The notes under the pieces were generated by a model. It was not told the origin of the DNA. It searched no databases and worked only from the letters and a program-made list of their open reading frames with translations. A stretch of 5,448 nucleotides of DNA from NCBI GenBank assembly GCA_017398245.1, contig JAFQGN010000200.1, positions 1-5,448 of the forward strand. Reading direction: 5' to 3'. This DNA is from Clostridia bacterium (GTDB lineage Bacteria > Bacillota_A > Clostridia > Christensenellales > Aristaeellaceae). Positions 1 to 4,828 of this stretch are shown in pieces. Made by a program: the position numbers and the translations under genes. Within the stretch, counting starts at the first letter, position 1; each line of letters begins with the position of its first letter.

Positions 1-725
1 ACCAGAGTGGAATACGCGCACTGCATGTTGTCGATGCGCGGAACGGAATAGAACTCTTCGTCGGCGCCCCATACGCGGCCGCCGGTGCGGTCGTACAGGT
101 ACAGGTCCATGCTTACGATCTCTTCTTCGGTGCATTCGCATTGCTCGGCCACCATCTTCTTGAGCGCGCCCTTGGAAGCAGCCGCGCCCATCAGCGGCAC
201 CATATCCACAGCCGGATTGGGCTTGAAGCCGTCGTTCAGGCCGCGCATCATATGCGGCGCAACGTTCGGGATCACGCACAGATCCTTGTCGATGTTGACC
301 AGCTTGGTCTCAAACTTGCCTTCCTTGAGCACGATCGCGCGGCCCGCAACAGAAAGCGGCCTGTCCATCCAGGTAAACAGGATCGCGCCGCCGTAACGCT
401 CGGTGTTCAGGCGCACGTACTTGCCGAACGCCTCGTTTTCCGGGTTGGCCTTGATCTTGAAGGTCGGGCTGTCGGTATGGCTGGCCGCCACCATCACAGA
501 CTGCGGAGCAGCCTTGGGCATGCGGAAAGCGATAGCGGTAGTATTGTTGCGGGTGATGTAATACTTTCCGCCGGGCACGAGGTTCCACTTCGCGCCTTCG
601 TCCAGCTTTTCAAAGCCGTTTTCGTTGAGCATCGCGGAAATATTCGCCACAGCCTGGAAGGCAGTCGGGCTATTCTCCAGGAAGGAGATCAGATTTTTCG
701 TCTCGTTAATGGCCTGGTTGTTCAT
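1..725 (-). CDS. M18 family aminopeptidase (3' end outside window; in frame with upstream TrmB)
   Basis: Metal-dependent aminopeptidase of peptidase family M18, a cytoplasmic enzyme that removes N-terminal residues from peptides. About 241 N-terminal residues are visible; family members are usually 430-470 aa, so the C-terminal half lies beyond position 1. Seen: an N-terminal FLENSPTAFQAV segment, the metal-site motif SHTDSPTFK (His83, Asp85), YGGAILFTWMDRPLSVAGR (residues 111-129), and the RIDN motif (residues 230-233) whose Asp is expected to bridge the two metals. The natural start is ATG at 725-723: family homology begins at this Met, and AGAGGG (739-734) lies 8 nt upstream. However, no stop separates it from TrmB: the frame is open from 1445 to 1, so ribosomes finishing TrmB would read straight into this protein. 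Translation could be fused, independent from the internal start, or both. The family call is secure; the separate start is inferred. Confidence 0.9.
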   Translation of the reverse strand, partial: MNNQAINETKNLISFLENSPTAFQAVANISAMLNENGFEKLDEGAKWNLVPGGKYYITRNNTTAIAFRMPKAAPQSVMVAASHTDSPTFKIKANPENEAFGKYVRLNTERYGGAILFTWMDRPLSVAGRAIVLKEGKFETKLVNIDKDLCVIPNVAPHMMRGLNDGFKPNPAVDMVPLMGAAASKGALKKMVAEQCECTEEEIVSMDLYLYDRTGGRVWGADEEFYSVPRIDNMQCAYSTL

Positions 726-1445
726 CTTCTTTTCCCTCTTTCGCATGTTTTTCTGTTTGGGCGGTACAAAATCATCCGGGAGTTTATCCTTTCGGGCGAT
801 CAGCATGTGGATCGGCTTTCCCTCCGCCGCGAACTTCTTTTCGTGCTCGCTTTGGTAGTTGGGCTCAAATCCGCTCGCGTGCAGATCGTCCGTGAGATAC
901 GTAATCACAAATCCGCAGCTGGGGAAATATTCCTTGGAAGCCTCAAACAGCTCCGGATCGTCCGTCTTGAACCATACTTCAGCCCCGTCGGCCATGGCGT
1001 CGCGATACTGCATCAGCTGCCGCGGGTGGGTCAGGCGGCGCTTGTGGTGCTTGAGCCTCTGGTTCCACGGGTTCGGAAAGGCGATATACAGCCTCTCCAC
1101 TTTGTCTTCCGCCGAAAGCCAGCCGTCCAGCTCGCCCGCGTCCGCGCAGCACAGGCGCAAATTGTCCACCGGCTCTTCGCCGTACACGTCCATTACTTCC
1201 CTTGCGCCTACGGCAAGGATCTTTCGCACCTCGTCGATCGCCAGCAGCCTTACGTCCTGATCGACATGCGCGATGCGCGCCGTCTGCACGCATTTGCCGC
1301 ATCCCACTTCCAGATGCAGCGGCTTTTCGCGCATGTGCTCCGGAAAGGCTTCCTTCCAGCGCCCTTTGTATTCTTCGGCATGTTCCACAAAAAACGGGCT
1401 TGCGGCCAGTTCTGCCTCGGCCCAGGGTTTACTGCGCATTCGCAC
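726..1445 (-). CDS. trmB: tRNA (guanine-N7-)-methyltransferase TrmB, no stop codon before the M18 gene
   Basis: S-adenosylmethionine-dependent enzyme that makes 7-methylguanosine at position 46 of tRNA. There are 240 codons before the aminopeptidase Met; stand-alone TrmB is usually about 210-220 aa. Seen: N-terminal MRMRSKPWAEAE (typical MRMR-KPWA opening), SAM-binding LEVGCGK (residues 45-51), FPNPWNQRLKHHKRRLTHP (123-141, the family PWP...H.KRRLTHP signature), FKTDDPELFE (159-168, with the conserved Asp) and TDDLHASG. The TrmB domain ends near residue 217; residues 218-240 are a charged, lysine-rich tail running without a stop into the M18 Met. GTG at 1445 is chosen as start because it supplies the usual MRMR opening and AAGGAG (1461-1456) lies 10 nt upstream; the ATG at 1439 would be 16 nt away. 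The start is 2 nt after the upstream stop, so translational coupling is likely. Oddities: GCGKC where GCGKG is usual, and NPWNQ in the place of DPWPK/NPWPK. Confidence 0.9.
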
Positions 1446-1447
1446 GG

Positions 1448-1657
1448 TCAGTTTTCTCCTTCTTCCTCAGCCGCGTCCTTCGCAGCCTGTTCCTGCTTTT
1501 TGATATAATACAGAACGCCCATGCCGCCCACGGTGGACACGCCCCACAGCAAAAGGCCTGCTTCCATCTGCTTTGCCAGCATCAGAACGAGCCCTGCGGC
1601 GTACATCACCGTCAGCACAAGGCACGCGATCATCCTCTTGTTCATTTTCCCCTTCAT
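1448..1657 (-). CDS. small two-helix membrane protein, unknown function
   Basis: A 69-aa protein that I do not recognise as a named family. It opens with a basic stretch (MKGKMNKR), has two predicted membrane helices (about residues 9-28 and 33-52) joined by a short KQME turn, and ends in a charged hydrophilic tail (KKQEQAAKDAAEEEGEN). By the positive-inside rule both ends are probably cytoplasmic. The ATG at 1657 is chosen because GGAGGAG (1673-1667) lies 9 nt upstream; a longer frame would need a TTG start at 1675 that overlaps this ribosome binding site. Its stop (1450-1448) is 2 nt before the TrmB GTG, and its last codons carry the TrmB ribosome binding site, so the two are almost certainly co-transcribed. 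A real gene is well supported by start signals and helix pattern; function is unknown. Confidence 0.75.
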   Translation of the reverse strand: MKGKMNKRMIACLVLTVMYAAGLVLMLAKQMEAGLLLWGVSTVGGMGVLYYIKKQEQAAKDAAEEEGEN

Positions 1658-1674
1658 TTCCGCATGCTCCTCCA

Positions 1675-1686
1675 ATATACGTATAT
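1675..1686. promoter_or_regulatory. 12-bp perfect palindrome at the trmB-operon transcription start
   Basis: ATATACGTATAT is a perfect palindrome lying between the putative minus-strand -10 (1692-1697) and the ribosome binding site (1667-1673), over the expected transcription start. It could be an operator or simply low-complexity AT sequence near a promoter; no regulator is identified. Confidence 0.3.
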
Positions 1687-1691
1687 ACTAT

Positions 1692-1720
1692 ATAATACTC
1701 CATTTGCCGCTTCGGCGCAA
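1692..1720 (-). promoter_or_regulatory. putative sigma-A promoter for the small membrane protein-trmB operon
   Basis: On the minus strand TTGCGC (1720-1715) is followed after 17 nt by TATTAT (1697-1692), a 5/6 match to the -10 consensus; the -35 matches only its TTG. Transcription would start near 1685, leaving a leader of about 28 nt before the ATG at 1657. The AT-rich run offers other -10 candidates, so the exact hexamer is uncertain. Confidence 0.5.
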
Positions 1721-1781
1721 CGGGTATTCCGGAAAGCTTTCTCCCCCGCGCCAACTTTTTGCAATATACCCAAACCAATAC

Positions 1782-1810
1782 TTGCATTTTTATCGATAAA
1801 AGCGTACAAT
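1782..1810 (+). promoter_or_regulatory. putative promoter of the EIIC-like gene
   Basis: TTGCAT (1782-1787), a 17-nt spacer and TACAAT (1805-1810) make a plausible sigma-A promoter; the -10 matches 5/6, the -35 only its TTG. Transcription from near 1817 would give a leader of about 95 nt before the start at 1912. The leader contains a possible weak hairpin (CGATC 1819-1823 with GATCG 1851-1855, and GCGG 1825-1828 with CCGC 1842-1845), but nothing that matches a riboswitch I know. Confidence 0.5.
1788..1801. promoter_or_regulatory. 14-bp perfect palindrome between -35 and -10 (candidate operator)
   Basis: TTTTATCGATAAAA is a perfect palindrome located entirely in the spacer between the putative -35 and -10 of the EIIC-like gene. 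That location is typical for repressor operators that block RNA polymerase. The binding protein is unknown and none is encoded nearby in the window. Confidence 0.45.
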
Positions 1811-1911
1811 TTCTCCAACGATCTGCGGTGCAAAAAAACAGCCGCCGGACGATCGCAATCTTCACCCCAAATATGGGAACGGTTGCACTTCCCGGAAGGA
1901 TGTGGTCTTAC

Positions 1912-2943
1912 ATGGCAGGTAAATCCAATTTCAAGGCATTTCTCGAACGCAAGGGTATCTTGCTCTCGGCCAAGCGCTATCTGGTCGATGCGCTCGGCTC
2001 CATGGCGATGGGTCTGTTCGCATCGCTGCTCATCGGCACCATTTTCGATACCCTCGCCGGCAACCTGGGCTGGGCGTGGCTCGATACCATCGCAGGCTAC
2101 TGCAGCGCCGCCGCAGGCCCCGCCATCGCCTGCGCTATCGGCTCCACTCTCGGCGCAAACGGCCTCGTTCTGTTCTCCCTTTGCGCAGTCGGCGCGGGCT
2201 CTTATGCGCTGGGCGGCCCTCTGGGCACCTATGTAGCGGCCATTGTCGCGACAGAGCTGGGCAAGCTCGTCTCCAAAGAAACCAAGATCGATATCCTCGT
2301 CACCCCCACCGTCGCTATCGTCTCCGGCCTTCTGGTCGGCATGCTGCTCGGCCCGGGCGTGAATGCGATCATGACCGGCTTTGGCAACCTCGTCATGCGA
2401 GCGACCGATCTCCAGCCTTTCTGGATGGGCATCCTCGTCTCCGTCATCGTAGGCGTCACGCTCACTCTGCCCATCAGCTCCGCGGCCATCTGCGCCTCTC
2501 TCGGCCTTGTAGGCCTTGCCGGCGGCGCGGCGACAGCCGGCTGCTGCGCGCAGATGATCGGCTTTGCGGTCCTGAGCTTCCGCGAAAACCGTTGGAGCGG
2601 TCTGATCGCACAGGGCCTCGGTACGAGCATGCTGCAAATGGGCAATATCGTGCACAACCCGCGTATCTGGATCGCCCCGACGCTCGCCTCCGCCGTCACC
2701 GGCCCCATCGCCACCTGCCTGTTCAAAATGGAAAACGGCACGGCGGTGGCCTCCGGTATGGGCACCTGCGGCCTTGTCGGCCCCATCGGCGTCATGGCGG
2801 CAGAAAACTTCGGCGGAGCATCTGGCTGGCTTGGCCTGATCCTCGTCTGCTTCGTCCTCCCTGCCGTCCTCACCTATGTCTTTGGCGAAGTCCTCCGCAA
2901 AATCGGCTGGATCAAGCCCGGCGACCTCAAGCTCGATCTCTGA
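1912..2943 (+). CDS. PTS EIIC-like membrane protein (PTS_EIIC_2 / PfoR type)
   Basis: A 343-aa, strongly hydrophobic, Gly/Ala-rich protein with about 8-10 predicted membrane segments. The signature near residues 239-302 (TSMLQMGNIVHNPRIWIAP, then SAVTGPIATCLFKMENG and SGMGTCGLVGPIGV) and the ending IKPGDLKLDL match the family of EIIC-like proteins that includes the clostridial PfoR 'perfringolysin regulator'. True EIIC proteins move a sugar across the membrane while EIIB phosphorylates it; this family usually stands alone, and its transport or regulatory role is poorly defined. No EIIA or EIIB domain is in the window. ATG at 1912 is chosen: GGAAGGA (1894-1900) lies 11 nt upstream, the length fits the family, and the frame upstream to 1759 encodes an unlikely hydrophilic leader across the promoter. 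It is transcribed alone, from the divergent region at 1658-1911 to the terminator at 2953. The family call is fairly sure; the substrate cannot be told. Confidence 0.85.
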   Translation: MAGKSNFKAFLERKGILLSAKRYLVDALGSMAMGLFASLLIGTIFDTLAGNLGWAWLDTIAGYCSAAAGPAIACAIGSTLGANGLVLFSLCAVGAGSYALGGPLGTYVAAIVATELGKLVSKETKIDILVTPTVAIVSGLLVGMLLGPGVNAIMTGFGNLVMRATDLQPFWMGILVSVIVGVTLTLPISSAAICASLGLVGLAGGAATAGCCAQMIGFAVLSFRENRWSGLIAQGLGTSMLQMGNIVHNPRIWIAPTLASAVTGPIATCLFKMENGTAVASGMGTCGLVGPIGVMAAENFGGASGWLGLILVCFVLPAVLTYVFGEVLRKIGWIKPGDLKLDL

Positions 2944-2952
2944 TAAAAAGAT

Positions 2953-2982
2953 AAGCCCCTTCCGCATCGGAAGGGGCTTTTT
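2953..2982 (+). terminator. Rho-independent terminator of the EIIC-like gene
   Basis: A 12-bp perfect stem (2953-2964 with 2968-2979) around the 3-nt loop CAT, ending in a T run to 2982, begins 9 nt after the EIIC stop codon. The opposite strand also has a T-rich tail (AAAAA at 2945-2949 on plus), so it may act in both directions. Confidence 0.9.
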
Positions 2983-2987
2983 CATGC

Positions 2988-3019
2988 AAAACAGGGGCGT
3001 TCCGCATCGGAACGCCCCT
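2988..3019 (-). terminator. Rho-independent terminator of the udp-isomerase operon
   Basis: A second 12-bp perfect stem (2993-3004 with 3008-3019) with the same CAT (ATG on the minus strand) loop follows the isomerase stop by 9 nt on the minus strand, then a short T run (2991-2988). On the plus strand it is followed by TCTCTTTTT, so it is probably bidirectional and backs up the EIIC terminator. Confidence 0.85.
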
Positions 3020-3028
3020 CTCTTTTTA

Positions 3029-3855
3029 TCAGACGTTGTTCTTGAGATACTCGTAGTCTTCCTTCACGCAGGCGAAGATATCGTCCAGATAATCCCACTC
3101 GCGCTCCACGATATACGCCTTCGCACCCTGCGCATCAGCCACTGCCTTGACCTTCTTCCAGTCAAAGATGCCCTTGCCGGTGGGCACGTTCATGCGCTGC
3201 CTGTCGGCCATGATCTGCTTCTGTTCCTCGGTGAACACCGGGCGGCCGTTTTCATCGCGCGCGACCTTGCTCATGTCGATCGGATGCTCCACGCCCACGA
3301 CCTTGCCGGCTTCCTTGGCATGGATCAGCTCAAAGCGGCCCGCATGCTTCTGAATGAAGGAAGCGGCGTCAACGCCCGCAGTCTCGCACCAGCCCACGTC
3401 CAGTTCGAACACGACGTTCGCCGGGTCGGTGTTGTCGATCAGGTGCTCGAGCAGGAACTTGCCGTCGTCGATGGCGAATTCCTGCGTATGGTTGTGATAG
3501 CCGTACTTCAGGCCGTACTTCGCGCATTCCTTGCCGATCTCGTTGAGCTTGTCGGCGGTGCGCAGCGCTTCTTCCTTATTGGTGAAGCGGCGGACGGGCA
3601 GATGATATAGCGGCCGCCGATCTCCGCCATGTACGGAATATCGTCCACAGCCTTGTCCAGGCCCACATGGGAAGAAATGGGATCGAGATTGCACTCGGCC
3701 AGCAGCTTCTTCATTTCGGTCGGGTTCATACCGCCGTAGCTGATGGCGTATTCAATGCCGTTGTAGCCGATCTCGGCCAGCTTTTTGATCGAGCCGACAT
3801 AGTCCTTCAGGAGCGGGTCGCGCACGGAATAGATCTGAATATACACCTTATCCAT
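3029..3855 (-). pseudogene. sugar phosphate isomerase/epimerase (xylose isomerase-like TIM barrel), frameshifted
   Basis: Joined across one frameshift, this is a protein of about 275 aa of the AP-endonuclease-2/xylose isomerase-like TIM-barrel family, whose members isomerise or epimerise sugars and sugar derivatives with a divalent metal. The first part (MDKVYIQIYSVRD to YIICP, 87 residues from ATG 3855) is in one frame; the rest (RRFTNKEEAL to YLKNNV, ending at 3029) is in another, displaced by one base near 3595. Conserved features are kept on both sides: YHNHTQEF (about residues 120-127), FELDVGW (150-156), ELIHAKE (176-182) and IVEREWDY (249-256), supplying the usual Glu, Asp and His metal ligands. 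A lost base in CCGTCCGCC (3597-3589) would explain it. No slippery heptamer of the X XXY YYZ type is present, so programmed frameshifting is unlikely; recent mutation or a sequence error is likelier. AAGGAGA (3870-3864) sits 8 nt before the ATG. It follows udp by 49 nt. Substrate unknown. Confidence 0.85.
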
Positions 3856-3884
3856 TTTTCGTTTCTCCTTTCCTGTATCACAAA

Positions 3885-3898
3885 GGGGCTTTTGCCCC
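3885..3898 (-). other. short hairpin between udp and the isomerase gene
   Basis: On the minus strand GGGGC-AAAA-GCCCC makes a 5-bp GC stem followed by only TTT. It is too weak to be a confident terminator; it might reduce downstream expression or mark an mRNA processing site within the operon. Confidence 0.35.
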
Positions 3899-3904
3899 GA
3901 TGCT

Positions 3905-4678
3905 TCAGTTGCCCTTTTCTTTATCCTGCCGGATCAGAATGCGCAGCGCTTCCACAGCGGCGCGGATGGCGTCCTCGGTATCGTGCACCTTGGGGTTGTC
4001 CATGCCCAGCCGCTCGCGCTCCTGGTTGTGCACGCAAAGCAGCGCCGTGCCCGCGCGGCAGCCCAGCGTTGCGGCGACCACATACAGCGCCGCGCTCTCC
4101 ATTTCGCTCGCCAGACATCCGCCCTTGATCCACGCGTTCCACTTCGGGATCAGTTCATACGAAACCGGCTGCCTTTCCGGCGCATGCTGCCCGTAAAAGC
4201 TGTCCTTGCATTCCACAACTCCCGTGTGGTGCCTGAGGTTCAAATTCTTCGCCGCCTGTACCAGCGCGCTCGTCACCTCAAAATCGGCCACCGCCGGAAA
4301 TTCGATGGGCATGTATTCGCGGCTCGTGCCCTCCATGCGGATCGCACCCGTCGCGATGATCACATCGCCCCCGATACAGGGAATCTGCATGCCGCCGCAG
4401 GTGCCCACGCGCAAAAACGTGTCCGCACCGATCATGTGCAGCTCTTCCACCGCGATGGAAGCCGAAGGCCCGCCGATGCCCGTGGACGTCACAGAAACCG
4501 TTTCGCCCTCCAGCGTGCCGGTGTATGTGGTGTATTCCCGGTTGGAGGTCACAAAATGGCAGTCGTCAAAATGCTTTGCGATCTTCTCGCACCTTCCCGG
4601 GTCTCCGGGCAGGATCACATAGCGGCCGACGTCGCCCTTTTTCATATTGATGTGATACATGATCTCGTTATCCAGCAT
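3905..4678 (-). CDS. udp: uridine phosphorylase
   Basis: Cytoplasmic nucleoside phosphorylase (PNP/UDP family 1) that splits uridine with phosphate into uracil and ribose-1-phosphate, for pyrimidine salvage and use of the ribose. Length 257 aa, normal for the family. Seen: phosphate-site GDPGR (residues 25-29), SNREYTT (Arg47), [16 protein letters not shown] (65-80), FLRVGT (Arg90), [10 protein letters not shown] (125-134), KDSFYGQH (158-165, with Gln164 in the place of the uracil-reading Gln of E. coli Udp) and the ribose-binding EMES (192-195). The text GGPSxSIAVEEL with EFPAVADFE fits uridine phosphorylase better than DeoD purine phosphorylase, and KDSFYGQH is typical of the Gram-positive branch. 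The ATG at 4678 has GGGAGG 7 nt upstream. It is first gene of an operon with the isomerase-like gene, with its own promoter at 4712-4740. Specificity for uridine over other nucleosides is inferred from similarity. Confidence 0.93.
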   Translation of the reverse strand: MLDNEIMYHINMKKGDVGRYVILPGDPGRCEKIAKHFDDCHFVTSNREYTTYTGTLEGETVSVTSTGIGGPSASIAVEELHMIGADTFLRVGTCGGMQIPCIGGDVIIATGAIRMEGTSREYMPIEFPAVADFEVTSALVQAAKNLNLRHHTGVVECKDSFYGQHAPERQPVSYELIPKWNAWIKGGCLASEMESAALYVVAATLGCRAGTALLCVHNQERERLGMDNPKVHDTEDAIRAAVEALRILIRQDKEKGN

Positions 4679-4711
4679 GCCTCCGCCTCCCTACTTTTTT
4701 CCTTTATCTGC

Positions 4712-4740
4712 ATTATAGCACCGATGCGTCCTTCGGGCAA
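4712..4740 (-). promoter_or_regulatory. sigma-A promoter of udp
   Basis: On the minus strand TTGCCC (4740-4735), a 17-nt spacer and a perfect TATAAT (4717-4712). Transcription should begin near 4705, giving a leader of about 27 nt before the udp ATG at 4678. Confidence 0.75.
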
Positions 4741-4753
4741 TCGATATTTTCCG

Positions 4754-4782
4754 CACCCTTTTTCGCCCGCCGCCATACCATG
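4754..4782 (+). promoter_or_regulatory. sigma-K-like (sporulation) promoter match before the cysteine-rich gene
   Basis: CACC (4754-4757), a 16-nt spacer and CATACCATG (4774-4782) resemble the mother-cell sigma-K pattern (mACm, 16-17 nt, CATAnnnTA), differing only in the last base. It lies 46 nt before the start codon, at a fitting distance. I see no housekeeping -10/-35 pair on this strand. The motif is short and could occur by chance. Confidence 0.35.
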
Positions 4783-4828
4783 CAGCGTGGGCAGGAGCCC
4801 GCAAGAAACTCCATAGGGAGGAATGTTC

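Larger units (their letters stand above)
2939..3033. repeat. 13-bp inverted repeat enclosing the paired terminators
   Basis: TCTGATAAAAAGA (2939-2951) recurs as its exact reverse complement at 3021-3033. Each arm contains the TGA stop of the gene that enters it (2941-2943 and 3031-3029). The enclosed hairpins share the 13-nt core TTCCGCATCGGAA (2960-2972 and 3000-3012). The element is thus nearly mirror-symmetric around position 2985. Confidence 0.8.

Noticed and set aside
141..1508. Long 455-codon open frame on the plus strand
   Set aside because: It is antisense to TrmB and the M18 aminopeptidase, which have clear family motifs; the translation shows no domain and is rich in His/Arg, as expected for an antisense shadow in GC-rich DNA.
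1759..1911. 51-codon N-terminal extension of the EIIC-like protein
   Set aside because: It would start upstream of the promoter elements at 1782-1810 and gives a hydrophilic leader not fitting the family; the ATG at 1912 has a ribosome binding site and family length.
1654..2985. 443-codon open frame on the minus strand opposite the EIIC-like gene
   Set aside because: Highly charged Asp/Gly/Arg-rich translation without family features; it lies antisense to a well supported membrane protein and crosses its promoter and terminator.
2953..3019. Tandem hairpins as a short CRISPR-like array or mobile repeat
   Set aside because: Only two copies, each working as a terminator hairpin after a convergent stop codon; no spacers, no cas genes, no transposase or target duplication.
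3589..3599. Programmed -1 ribosomal frameshifting in the isomerase gene
   Set aside because: No X XXY YYZ slippery heptamer and no obvious stimulatory structure directly after the junction; this enzyme family does not need two products.
4739..4748. ATCGATA near the udp promoter as a second copy of the operator at 1788-1801
   Set aside because: Only the ATCGATA core is shared and the site is not a perfect palindrome beyond 6 bp; chance is sufficient.
3983..4816. 277-codon plus-strand open frame opposite udp
   Set aside because: Antisense shadow of uridine phosphorylase, low-complexity His/Arg-rich product, and no suitable start signals.
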